The position numbers and the translations under genes are program-made. The notes beneath the pieces are model-generated. The model searched no databases and was not told the DNA's origin. It saw nothing but the letters and a program-made list of their open reading frames with translations. DNA of 64,000 nucleotides from Wuchereria bancrofti (lineage: Eukaryota > Nematoda > Chromadorea > Rhabditida > Onchocercidae), in assembly GCA_005281725.1 (NCBI GenBank), contig SSBO01000002.1, positions 1,102,845 through 1,166,844 of the forward strand, read 5' to 3'. Below, in pieces: positions 52,501 to 64,000 of the stretch. How positions within the stretch are numbered: position 1 is the first letter of the stretch; each line of letters begins with the position of its first letter.

Positions 52501-55500
52501 AATGTTATTATCATTACTTATTATTGCTAGAGCTAAAGCTCGACTAAAAGAAGAAAAGGAAAAGGATACGTCAACAATTACGCAATCAAGAATGATCTCT
52601 AAGTAAACTTTCATTTTAGTTTAATTAATAGAAAAGATAAAACGCTGCTTGGTATTACTTTAATTCTAAAATTATTAATGTTGCAAGTGCAGAAAGATTG
52701 ATAATTTTTACTGTTGCGAAATAAATTATTGAATTGTAACTTTGGAAATCAGTTTGTCTCGGATAACTAAAAATTTTGAAATAATAAAACTTTGTAATAT
52801 TTTATAATAAAAAAATTTTATAATAAAACTGACTAACATTTCAGTATTAAAATACTAACGAATGAAATTAGTTTCTTTTGCAGAATTACTAATCAACAAA
52901 TACGTTAACATAAATCGTCAAACTTTGCTATCAAAATATATTATCACTGATTGATCTTTTTGGAGGTTGAAAAAATTAAATTTTCTATTTTCAGTCAACG
53001 TTCAAATAATTCAAATAGTAAAGAAAGTGATTCTATAACTCTACCACAAATTACAGTCAGTGATAATGTAGAAAATGAAACTATTCGTCAGGTTGCCTTT
53101 TCTTATTTTCTTAAAAAAAAAAAATAAATAAATAAATAAAGCATATATGTCATCAAATGCTATGTGATATTTGCTATGAGAATTGAATGTATTTTAGAAC
53201 AAATAAAATTGAATTCATTCTTATTTTTAAATCCAATCATTTACTAAATTTATTTACTCATCTAAATTATATATTATATGGTATATATTTTAGTTTACAT
53301 ATTTGTTTTGCTAAAATTTGACCATTTAAATAAATTTTGGCATTTTTTAAATCACTCCTTAATCGATTTCTTTATTACAATTTATTCAGCCAATAAAGTT
53401 TATTATAAACAAATGCGATTTTTAATGGCTGAATAAATTTTAATATTTTTCACAAAATTATTATAAAAAATTGTTAATTGTAGAGAAGAAGTTCAAATAG
53501 TACTGAACAAACAAGTGCTACAGCCACAATTAAGGAACAAGAATACGCCGAAGGTATCTTTTTTTTTTTTGCTTTTTTACTTTAATCTTATTTTTACAAA
53601 ATCTCAATGCTAATTTTTTAATGATCATTTTGGTAAAATTGACACTGTTGACGATGTGACACAATGAATAGTTTTAAATTGAAATATTAAACTTGATTCT
53701 ATGATTGTATTTTAGCGGCTGAGAAATTAAATTCAGCAGCGTCATCTTCACAGGAATTAACACAACAACGATCAACAGGTGTTATTATTGAACGCTTAAT
53801 GAGGAGAAATAAGACATCATCCGTTGACAGTTCTTTTTTAAAAAGGTAATTTGAAATGATTGCTTCAATCACAGATAGTATTTTTACTGTTAATAATTTA
53901 AATAATACTTTTGCATACTTTTTTTGTAATTCTTGAAATGTCGAATTTTTGTAAAAATTTGCAAATGAGATTGGAAAAGTTCTATGAGAGATAATGTAAG
54001 AAATCAGTTCACATGTGTTTTACTTTTCAACAGATTTATGCTAATAATAATGAAATCAAAAAATAAAATTTTCAAAAATGAGTTATTTTCTTTTTTTTTT
54101 TTTGGAATTCGCCAAGAAATGTTAGATAGTCGATCGTTTCGCAGTGCGGGAAGTGAACGATCTGATGAAATGTCATTACGTTCAATAAGACGTGTGGGTA
54201 TGCCGTACAGACGTGAAAAAATGCCTGTTTCGGTTGGAATAATTACGGTGATTTTGTTTATTGCTGGTGGCGCTATTTTATTTGCTATTTGGGAAGATTG
54301 GAATCTTTTTGATGGTGCATACTACTCATTTATTACTTTAAGGTAAACTACTCATTTATTACTTTAAGGTAAACTACTCATTTATTACTTTAAAGTAAAC
54401 TACTCATTTATTACTTTAAGGTAAACTACTCATTTATTACTTTAAGGTAAACTACTCATTTATTACTTTAAGGTAAACTACTCATTTATTACTTTAAAGT
54501 AAACTACTCATTTATTACTTTAAGGTAAACTACTCATTTATTACTTTAAAGTAAACTAGTCATTTATTACTTTAAGGTAAACTACTCATTTATTACTTTA
54601 AGGTAAACTACTCATTTATTACTTTAAAGTAAACTAGTCATTTATTACTTTAAGGTAAACTACTCATTTATTACTTTAAAGTAAACTACTCATTTATTAC
54701 TTTAAGGTAAACTACTCATTTATTACTTTAAGGTAAACTACTCATTTATTACTTTAAGGTAAACTACTCATTTATTACTTTAAGGTAAACTAGTCATTTA
54801 TTACTTTAAGGTATCTATTTGTATGTATTAATAGTAAAATGATGGATGATAATATCTATTTATCATTTATCATTATTTGATTTAATTTAATTCAGACAGT
54901 TAATAATTTTGTGGTAAGTGATCATAAAATTAGGATTATTCTATAAATATTACGACGTAAGTTTATTTAAACATTATGAATTTTTATTTGATTATTGACA
55001 TTAATCTGAATAGAAAACAAATTATTCTATTTGAATATTATCATTTTTGTTTCGTTTATCATTTAGCATACAATGCTTTCGGATTATAATATATCAGATT
55101 ACAGTGATATTCTGATTATTCTTTTGTATAAGCAGTATTTATATATTCTAGTATTATTATCCGAAAATTAAATAATCTAACAATATTTTGATAGAAATAT
55201 AATGCATATTTATAACTTTTCAAAAAAAAAAAATATATGAATTTTAAATTTTTAAAATTTGCCTACTTCTCACTTCTCACTTAGATCATTTTCAATTTGC
55301 AGTACGATTGGTTTTGGTGATATAGTACCTGGACAAAGTCTCGGTGAAGGATCGCAGGAAAAGCTAATTGTTTGCGCATTATATTTATTATTTGGTATGG
55401 CGCTAATTGCAATGTGTTTCAAATTGATGCAAGATGATGTCGTCCAGAAAGCACGATGGTTAGGACATAAAATTGGAATTCTTGGTAAGGTATTTCAACT

Positions 55501-57135
55501 GCAAACTTTAAATAATTTCATTCTGAGGGAATTTATTTTAGTGATAAGAAATAGTAATAGTCGCCGCAATAGCAGTTGATGTCATTTTTTTTTTTTTTGT
55601 TTGTTATGGGTAAATTTCTTTGTTACGTACGTAGCTTGTCACGTAGTTCGTTTTGTACCAAAGATGCACTTATTATAGCAGCTTTCTATGCTTCTTATCA
55701 CGTCTCCAGGAAAACAAAATGAAGTGTCGCGGTTGGGTGACATCTTGACATCACCTATACTGCGCATTTTGGAATTGCAATCCAATATTGCACAACCACG
55801 AGTTCAAGCAAGTCTGCTTTCATGCATTTTCATTTTGCATATTTTTTTTTTCTTTTTTGCATAGCTTTTTTTTTTGCGCACGCCATTTTCATTTCAATAG
55901 ATTTTATTGAAATGAAAAAGAATTTGCAAATTTTTGCCAATTCATATATCGTAGAGAAAGAAATTATGGAATAATGATTTAAATTTAATTTGAAATGTTA
56001 TAAATTACTATAATATTTATACCATAGGCAAAAATTTGCAAAATATTATTTAGAATGCTTGCTTTCAACGGTGTTTAAAAAAGTGATAACATATTTAGTT
56101 ATCACTAGGTCGAACTAATTATAAATCAATCAAATTAAGGCATATTTCCGAACATTTGAAATGTATCTTCAGATTCAGTTCGGTGGGTTAAAATATATTC
56201 TTTGAATTTCTTGCTAATTTTACAATTTTCAAGTACTTAAAATGAGGCTAATTGATGATTGACTAAGTTTGTTGAATTCGCTATATTTGACCAATTTGAA
56301 TTTTTGGTTATTGAATTCTCAGTTTTTCGCTAAGTAAAACAAACACTTTTTTCGTTCCTTCTTTTAAAAAAAGTTTTTTTCTTTTTCATTGCAATTTGCA
56401 CCGAACTATTTCTGCAACCTTTATTTAACTTTTCATCACACACTTTCAAAAATAGAAATAAACTTTGAAACTTTGATCATGTGTTACTGTCATCGTTGTC
56501 ACAAATGACAACGATGCTTTAAGTCCATTTGAGTGTTTATTTAGAGTCAATATAACAAATTTGCCAAATGTTATAAATATAAAATACCGCTGAAAAAAAT
56601 TCATTGAATGAACTTTGGTGATTTCAGTGAGAGAAAATATGTCAGAATCAGAATCTGAAATGGATGATGATAATTTGGTAGAAGAAGATGATGAAGATGA
56701 TATTATATCTGAAGAGAAAATGGATCAGGTTTAATTTATATTTTTTATTTCAGTGGAAATTTAGTAAAATTTAATAAATTAGAATGGTTAGTGTTATGAT
56801 GAGATAAATTTGCGCCAAGTGATTTTTTTTTTTTTGCAAAAATCAAAATAAGCACATAAGAAGACATTTTAAATGTAGTATTATTAGAAATGGTTGAGTT
56901 TATGAAAGTAATTTTGTCAAAGTAACTTATCCATGACATCAATAAGTAGGAATTAATTAATATGAAATACTCAACTATGGCTAATTTCAGGAGTATCTTT
57001 TTAAAAAAAAAAATGACAGTATGATATCATTTGGATTTTTAGGATAAGCCTACTTTGTCGAGCAGTTCGTCGAAACGTGATGATGATGAGTCACACTACC
57101 TGACTATACGTGATGAGAAGAAATATCAAGGTTAG
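46567..57135 (+). CDS. TWK-type two-pore-domain potassium channel (about 739 aa, or 773 with a cassette exon)
   Basis: K2P leak channel of the plasma membrane. Exons 46567-46620, 47167-47307, 48658-48784, 48875-48964, 49539-49657, 50358-50484, 50830-51028, 51318-51481, 52080-52224, 52531-52602, 52995-53091, 53484-53553, 53716-53845, 54034-54342, 55303-55484, 56628-56728 and 57043-57135. All phases join. M1 is [20 protein letters not shown]. Pore 1 has filter TTIGYGH (about 135-141), followed by M2. M3 is [20 protein letters not shown] (about 577-596). Pore 2 has [11 protein letters not shown] (about 615-625), then M4 [16 protein letters not shown]. The tail is acidic ([10 protein letters not shown]) and ends [12 protein letters not shown]. 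The M2-M3 loop, about 390 residues rich in Ser and Arg, is far longer than the usual K2P loop. Two introns fit GC donors (47308, 48965). Reading past 55484 would give another ending at 55579. The 5' edge of exon 14 is uncertain. Confidence 0.93.
54321..54813 (+). repeat. 26-bp minisatellite, 19 copies, spanning an exon-intron boundary
   Basis: The unit starts ACTACTCATTTATT and continues ACTTTAAGGTAA. Copy 1 is the last coding stretch of exon 14 (YYSFITL) plus the donor AG|GTAA. The other 18 copies fill the start of the intron. Copies differ only at a few sites: AAGTAA for AGGTAA in five, ACTAGT for ACTACT in three. Each copy therefore repeats an intact or near-intact splice donor. Confidence 0.97.
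55710..55811 (+). CDS. Candidate 34-codon cassette exon of the potassium channel
   Basis: Between exons 15 and 16, a CTCCAG acceptor opens a frame that reads [20 protein letters not shown] and [12 protein letters not shown], up to a possible donor at A|GTCTGC. It is exactly 102 bases with phase 1 at both ends, so inclusion keeps the frame. Base composition is less A+T-rich than the introns. It would extend the C-terminal cytoplasmic tail just after M4. The donor is weak. Confidence 0.45.
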
Positions 57136-60100
57136 CACAAAGGTCCACAAATCAAATCGATCATATAAGCTATCAAGAGTGTTCCGATTATCCAAAATGA
57201 CCTCAATAATTTCATCGAAACAATTACTAATTATCTGGCTGAATTGTTCGACATTGACGCCACTAATAAACGATAAAATGTGAAGGAGAAAGAATTAACA
57301 GAATAAATGAATGAAAAAAAAAAGGAAATTTGTTACAGCGTAATATCAACATATCAGGTCACGTTACATAACGTAAAAGGAATTTGTTACAGTGTAATGC
57401 TAAATATAAGGTCACGCTACATGACGTAATTTCACATAATGAGTCATAAAAAAGGAAATTTTTGAAGGGCGAATACTTAGATTAGACGTCTAAAAGATGA
57501 ACAGGCAGTATGAGACAGTCACGTAGAAAATGATGAATTCACTAAATAATTCATTATTTTATGATCCAATCTTCAATTCATTTCTAGTTAATATGAAATA
57601 TCAAAACAATCAGTTTAATATTGAAATTACAAAACTGCGAGATGTGAATTTCTGCAGCAAAAAATTATAAAGTAAAAGAATTTTGGCTGATTTCTTTATC
57701 AATAATTATGCTAAAATTGCATCATAATTTTATCATTAAAGTAAGCTTATGTGTAATATTATCATAAAAGAGTTGAAAAAGAAATTATTATCACTCAAAT
57801 GATTTTATTTTATTCTTAGTAGCCTTTTTGAAAATTAAATTCAACGACAAGGAGCATTTTTTCATTCATTACTGGTATTTTAGTGAAAATAATGAAACTC
57901 TTACACGAATTAAGCTACTTTTGCATTGTTGAAAGGAATTTCTTGTCCTAAACTTTTTTTGCTCTTTCCTAGTTGTGTATTTCAAATTTAACATAGTATG
58001 CTAAAATGTGTGCTTCAATCCTTTGAACAGAAAATTTCAGAAAATTTCATCGAATAAATGGAAAGAACAATTCTGATTATTTTCTTGTTTATAGCAAATT
58101 TAACTTATTTCAATTTAAAATTATTATTATAATTGTGATAAAGGACAATTGTTAAAAAATTAAAAAATTTTTGATTTTTAATTTGCATAAATATCGTTCA
58201 CCAATAAACACGTATCATTTTCTCTTCTTTGCTTATGAAATACAACCTTCACTTTAATTAATTAAACAGCTGAAAATGCCTGTATGATTTTATGTTTTCA
58301 ACCATAAAAGATTTCATATGAAGCTGAAATTCAATTTTTGGACATCTAAAAGTTCTTTTGTTGACAATACTTAAAATATAACTTATATATCTTACCTATC
58401 AGATGAAATAAATATCTAACAAATAGCGTCTATGTTGTAAAAAATTAAAATTTGTTTGAAAATATAAAAATGATACATATGAAGCTGAAATTCAATTAAG
58501 CAAGATTTGATGGATGAATTTAGTAAATCGCAATGAATAAATGTATTTTTTTCTTGATTAGAAAAACCTTTTTTTGTTGTTGTTTGCATAAATTTTTAAT
58601 AAATAAGGTTTTGAGAATTTTTTAAAGATTTTGGAAATCTTGTACTGGTCGTCTCAACAAAACAGCCAATAGGAAAAATTTATAATACAGCAATTTAATT
58701 GAAATTTATTACTTCAATGTATTTATTCATTTCCACATTTTATTATGAATGAAAGAAAAATGGAATAAATAAAAGATAAAAGTGCAATCATTGAGATAAT
58801 TTGACAGATACTATAAATTATTTAGAAAATACAAAAAAATGATGAAAGAAGAAATGAAAACATTTCATTTTTAATCTTAATTTCATCTAAATTTACACCA
58901 AAAAAAATCGCTTTTATGCTTTTCTTCAATCATTCAAATTTCATTTGAACATATCATTTTATCTTCTTCCTCCCAAAATTCTTATTGAGCGTTATGATCT
59001 GCCTAGCATTTTAAATGTTTAAATAACATTTCATCTCCATCTTTTATGTTCAAATGTTATCTTATTTTTATCTTTTTTGTTTGATATAATTTCATTTTTA
59101 TTTGTTATATTTAAATATTATTTTATTTTTACCCACCACGCCTAAAAGTCATTTCATTTTTTTTTCGTTCATGTCATTAAATTCCAACTTATATTCCAAC
59201 TTATTCCATTAAGTTTTTCTTCTCTATTATTTATTTAATTTTTAGGTAACTCTGAATTAAATTGAATTGAATTGAAAATAAAATTTTACCATTAATAGTT
59301 GAATTTTTGCTCTGAAAATTACCTGTTACATTAAATGTAAATGTAATAGAATTACAACAAGGCAACAGATAATTATAATTATTGCTAACAGCATCACTTA
59401 TTATCGCGTCATAAGTTTAAATTTCTGTCTAATCTTTAAATTTGTAAATTTCATCAGTTAGTATGAAACTAAACTTTATTCTGTGGTCATCATGCATGTG
59501 TGTTCATATATTTTAATTCATTATTTCTTAAACTATAAATATTTATAAAAAATTAGTCAAATATTTATTTTACAAAAATAATTAAAATTTTGCAAATTTA
59601 ATTATTTCATAAGAAATTATATCTAATATTGCTAATTAAATAATATTATAAACTCATACATTTTTAAACATTTAACCTTAACTATCCTTCAATGAGAAAT
59701 TCAAATCCTATTTATAAATATTGTAGTTTGATCTTATAAAGAATAGGTTTTGTAAAATGCTAGATCAATTGTTAATTTATTTTTTGAATTAAAAAATTAA
59801 ACTGATGTTATTTAGCTTACCATTTTTAATTTTCATATTGTTTTTGTGCTAAATTTGGTTCCATTGCAAAAGAAAAGTTTGATTTGTAAAATTTATTTCT
59901 GTGCTAAAAAGCAAAAGAAAGTAAATGAAAAAGAAATTATATGTATTTATGAAATGCAAGGAAAAAAAAAACTATTGCTTTTCTGCTTTTCGATTACTAT
60001 GAATTGAAAAAGCAGTAAATTAGATTTTCTACGACTTAATGCTTACTTATAATTAGTTTTTTACTTTTTTTTTTATAATTTAATATTTTTTGTATATTAT

Positions 60101-60411
60101 CTATGCTGCTGACATATTGTGATACTAATATTTAACTTTTGTTTTTAAAAAAAGAAAAATTTTTCCAATTCATTTCTTCTTTTTTTTTTGATATTATATT
60201 CGAAAACAATTATATGTCAAATTGATTTAGAGTTAACATCAGTTGTGTCATATAATTTTCATTATTTTCGTATTTTTAATCACTTAGAGTACTGGTATCC
60301 TTTTTTTGTTTATTTATTACAAAAATTGAATCAAATATGAAAATTTCAAGTAATTTTATTTATGTGATAACATTAATAAATTACCTATTTATGTTCAATA
60401 TTACAGGTAAA
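57136..60411. other. Channel 3' UTR and intergenic region
   Basis: Contains a 55-bp tandem duplication (57324-57430) and then very A+T-rich DNA in which I see no gene. Confidence 0.6.
57324..57430. repeat. 55-bp tandem duplication downstream of the channel stop
   Basis: Copies start at 57324 and 57379 and share TTTGTTACAG(C/T)GTAAT and GGTCACG(T/C)TACAT(A/G)ACGTAA. Each contains a short inverted repeat around CGTTACATAACG. Confidence 0.85.
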
Positions 60412-61226
60412 ATGCATGCTGATAGTAAGCTATGTATAATGCTACTGATAATATCTGTTAGTTCGGGAAACTTGTTTAATGATAATCAAACTATTGTTGT
60501 TAGAGCTGGATCAGCTGCATATCCACGTTATTTACGCAGGAACTTAAATGGTCAGTTTAAAAAAAAAAAAAATTTCTGATTTTTTTTGCCTTTTTTTTAA
60601 TTAAAATTGAATTTAACAAATGAGAAATGATTGCTCTAATATTATAAGCTGTTTTATAATTTTGATAAAAAATATTCTAAAATATGTATACATTAGCTTA
60701 TATGTGTACACTAGCTAAATCAATGAAAATGGCAAAATTTTATTATGAAAAATAATTGATTAAGGAGAAATGATTAAAAATTATCACAATTTATCATTCC
60801 AAAAGGTTAATTATCAAATGTATTAAGCATAACTGCAAGTAAACAAAAGCTATTTAGAAATTTGAAAGAGGATATTTTGCAGGTTGTTCACCGGATGATA
60901 TTATGTCACATTGTTTAAAATCAAATGATCGTTACGATGAATGCACACGGGAATTATGCAGTCGTTGTATTCTTCAAGCATCCGTACTGAATCCATTTGG
61001 TTTGTTTATGTAAACATATCGAATATAATTCTAATTTTTTCCTTCTATTTTTAAATTTTGAAAGTTTAAATTTGATAACTTATCAATTAAGAAGTCAAAA
61101 ATTTACACTTCCACAAATATATTTGTAAACTTTTCTTGTTTTTCAGCTGACTACTGTTACTGGATGATGTCTTGCCTTTGCACAGTAACCAGTTGTCAAG
61201 ATTTACCACAATCTGAATGTTATTGA
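60412..61226 (+). CDS. Small secreted protein with ten cysteines (111 aa)
   Basis: Exons 60412-60550, 60883-60999 and 61147-61226; phases join (1, 1). The start ATG lies five bases after ATTACAG, a likely cis- or trans-splice acceptor. A farther in-frame Met at 60337 is upstream of that acceptor and less likely. The signal peptide is MHADSKLCIMLLIISVSSGN. The mature protein is a basic linker (AAYPRYLRRNLNG) followed by ten cysteines in two exons: CSPDDIMSHC, ECTRELCSRC, then YCYWMMSCLC and CQDLPQSEC. An even cysteine count suggests five disulfides in a secreted protein. AATAAA lies at 61242. I recognise no family; nematode-restricted is likely. Confidence 0.75.
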
Positions 61227-63313
61227 AAAACAATAATCAATAATAAATATATGAAAATTTAGAAAGTTACAATATTGAAATCATTGAAAAGAGTAAAAGT
61301 ATTAAACACAAGTGTCACTCATATATGACAATTTTTTCATCGTAGTCGAAAAAAATATTTGATTACAAAATTTCATCTTATCAAACAATAAACGTTTGTT
61401 TTTTGCTATTCATTATAGCATATGAATTAATTTTCTCAATTAAAAATAATAAATTGACAGAAAATTTGAACAGCTTTCCAGTAGGTTTACTTTTCATAAT
61501 TTAAAATGTTTCTTTATTGATTAAAGAAATTTTTTCAAACAATAATAATCATTAACAAGCAATGAATTTATCAGGAAAGAAATTTGTAATTTCATCGTTT
61601 TTGTGGCCAGATTTTAAATAGTAAACGATTGCAGTAAAAAATTTTTATTGAAAAAATAAGAACTTATTATAGATACATAATTAAACATAATGATTGATTA
61701 TGTTTGTATTTACGTCAAAGACTCTTGTTTTCTAACGTATCATTTACGCATCCATGGTTTAATTATCAGAAGTAAAAAGAAAAATGAAATCTATTTATCA
61801 GTCTGCCAATTCACCATTAACATTTTCTAATTGTGTCACAATAATTAAATACACATTTACTTGTTTGTCTAACGTCATTTATCATCAGATGATCATAATT
61901 ATTATCATTTTTACTTAACATTTACATCATAATTAATATAAGATACGCTTGAAATTACACGTTATAAGTGACACCTGTGATTATTTCGAAGTGATTAATA
62001 AGTGATTCTAAATTTGAACAAAAAAATATGCTGAAGAATTAACTAATAATTGGAAAATATAGCTACTCTCTTTAGACTATCATTTACAGAAGAAATTTAC
62101 TAAATGCTGCGTTTTGAAATGTTAACATACCTTCAGCCATTTAAATATAACTAAGATTTGAAAAAAATTTTAAAGTTCAATTATTTGAAGTTTTTTTTCA
62201 ATTCCATTTTTGCAATAAAAAAAAAACGATTAAAACAAAAGGCTAAATTTTTTTACCATGAATTTCGCATGAACAGTTTATTGTGGGATTTTTAATTTTT
62301 GAATTTTTATACGAAGAAAGAAAGAGCAGAAAAGGAGACGACAATGCATGAAGATCAAAAACTGAAACGAACCAGAAAAACTTTGAATGGTTCGAGAAAT
62401 TGATCAGTGATAAGCAATAGAAGTACCAAACAGAATCAGTAACATTTGCATAAATGTTCTAGAAGTATTACTAAAGATCAGAATGATAAGAAAATGAGAC
62501 TTTTGTAAATCGATCTCTTTGACATTTGCATCAAATATTGGTGACAATTAAGAACTTCCATACCATAGGAATTGAAGATTTCTATTTAAGTCAAATAAAT
62601 AGCCCTGGATGTATATATTTATGCTAAAGTTGCTTGAAATATAACTGTTTTACAAGATTTGAGTTTATTTGAAATTGCAAACTACCAATAATGAATGCCT
62701 GCTGGTAATAGAAATATATTTAAATTCAACAAGATGGAAAGAATCAAAGAGAATCTAATTAACCAACTAGAAACTGACTGAGAAACCTAATCAATGAGAG
62801 ATATTATATAAATTTCTTTTCATCTTTTGTCATCTTAATTAAACAGATTTAATGCAAAAATTTTACTATACTGCTCAGTTATGTGGAATTTTTAACTTGC
62901 TAATTTCTTTTGATTATTTAACTAATCTTTCTTTCCTTTTTTTTTCACTTACTAAATAATATTACTGATGGAGATAAATGATGAAAATGTGTTTTGTTTA
63001 CACTTCAATTGGTTTACATATACAAATACTTTCTTGAATTTCGCTTCGACTCATTACTTCTAGATAATTCAATGATATTTCACTTGTGGCAATACTTTCT
63101 GTATTAAAATTAAAGTGATCTCTTGAATAGGATAAAACAATCCGGCAGTTTAACCAAGTAGTTACATCTTTTTTTTTTTTAATATAGTAAGAAGTGTTTA
63201 TTCTAACTTAAACGATTTCACTTACCACTTTATAATGAATTAACAATACATCCATTGTTTCATATTCAAATTAAACAATCTGAGTGATACTTTAAAATTT
63301 GTTAGGGAATTTC
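61227..63313. other. Intergenic region between convergent genes
   Basis: A+T-rich; an AATAAA for the upstream gene is at 61242-61247. Otherwise I see nothing supportable. Confidence 0.6.
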
Positions 63314-63972
63314 TTAATATTTGTCACCATGTAATGATGCAAGAAATCTTTTAAGATGTAATTCACGAAGTTCCATTTCTTTCTGAAGCACTTGTTGACG
63401 TAATATTTCGCTTCGACGTTGAAGCTCTTCCCAAACTTGTTGATACATTGGTGATATTGACAAAGCTGCCGGTGTCACCTGTTAGTCAAATTATTCAAAT
63501 CAATTAATGCGAAATTTTAAAATTAACTGATATTAGGTTCTTCGTTTTCTGAAAGTATAGTAAAAAAAAAAACTTTTTTTTTTTAAATCATATTTTAAAG
63601 TTACTGATTGCAAACAATGAGTGATACACAGATTTCTTTTTTTTAAATTAACATCTGAAAGATGGAAAAATTCTACCATTGACGTGGAGGATGACGTCAA
63701 ATTTGACACGTTTATGCGTGATTCATTGCTATTTGATGCTGCTAATGTTGCTTCAGTGGCTTTCAGTTTTGAATCTGATAAAGGATAATGTTCAATGACA
63801 GCGACAGGAATTTGATTGCGTCGTTTTGATTGCAACATCTCTGCTGATAATGAAGAGAGCACAGTGGATGGTGGTTGACAAAGCGACGACGAATATTTGA
63901 ATGAAGTTGACGGACTATTATCTGAGTAGAAGGAACGGCATGATCCTCTAATATATCTATCATAAGGCTTGG
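63314..63972 (-). CDS. Unrecognised protein, C-terminal exons only (gene runs off the right edge)
   Basis: Last exon 63478-63314 and the one before it, from at most 63972 down to 63677, joined in phase 0 (ATG|GTAGAA donor, CTAACAG acceptor). The upstream edge is uncertain: the frame is open back to about 63972, but a pyrimidine-rich acceptor (CTTCTACTCAG) would start the exon at 63921. The visible protein is Ser-rich (KYSSSLCQPPSTVLSSLSAE), then SKRRNQIPVAVIEHYPL and a Ser/Thr/Asn-rich linker. It ends in a charged helix likely to form a coiled coil (MYQQVWEELQRRSEILRQQV, then ELRELHLKRFLASLHGDKY). No signal or membrane segment is seen, so it is probably intracellular. I do not recognise the family. 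Confidence 0.6.
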
Positions 63973-64000
63973 CTTACTTAACTTGGCCATTTCAATGCAA

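Noticed and set aside
60337..60411. Upstream in-frame Met for the ten-Cys protein
   Set aside because: An acceptor (ATTACAG) sits between it and the Met at 60412, which begins a proper signal peptide.
62340..62400. Short basic frame MHEDQKLKRTRK
   Set aside because: Only about 19 codons and no splice sites.

Overview
The window is a piece of a eukaryotic nuclear genome, most likely a clade III (spirurid or filarial) nematode. This is inferred from the strong A+T bias, genes cut by many introns of a few hundred bases with TTTTCAG-like acceptors, and the gene content: MAPK15, a worm-type TWK two-pore potassium channel, a GT92 glycosyltransferase and small Cys-rich secreted proteins. No species is assigned. 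Eight protein-coding loci can be supported. No tRNA, rRNA, CRISPR array or recognisable transposase was seen. One assembly gap (29 N) lies at 17181-17209.

Layout. 1-5113 (minus): MAPK15/ERK7 kinase in eight exons, with the C-terminus running off the left edge. 11.9-13.3 kb (plus): a 70-residue amphipathic, LEA-like protein whose upstream region carries two TTGTTTAC elements and a CACGTG box. 14.9-16.3 kb (minus): a 61-residue secreted four-Cys protein. 18.8-23.1 kb (minus): a Cys-rich, probably GPI-anchored nematode-type protein of about 375 residues. 23.1-40.5 kb: a gene desert of repeats and A+T-rich sequence. 40.5-44.9 kb (plus): a GT92 (DUF23) type II membrane glycosyltransferase. 46.6-57.1 kb (plus): a 17-exon TWK potassium channel of about 739 residues. 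60.4-61.2 kb (plus): a 111-residue secreted protein with ten cysteines. 63.3-64.0 kb (minus): the 3' exons of an unrecognised protein that runs off the right edge.

The genes do not form one pathway and look like independent transcription units. I found no convincing new multi-gene system. The most unusual structures are in the potassium channel. A 26-bp minisatellite of 19 copies was made from the last coding bases of an exon together with its 5' splice site. Another intron, inside the first selectivity filter, uses a GC donor. A 34-codon in-frame cassette exon is also possible there. Other items are a tandem splice acceptor in MAPK15 that switches the tail between poly-Thr and poly-Gln, a possible poison exon and duplicated intron ends in the GT92 gene, and FOXO-type sites upstream of the LEA-like gene.

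All gene models were built by reading splice phases by eye. Exon edges were checked for frame continuity, but no transcript or homology search was available.
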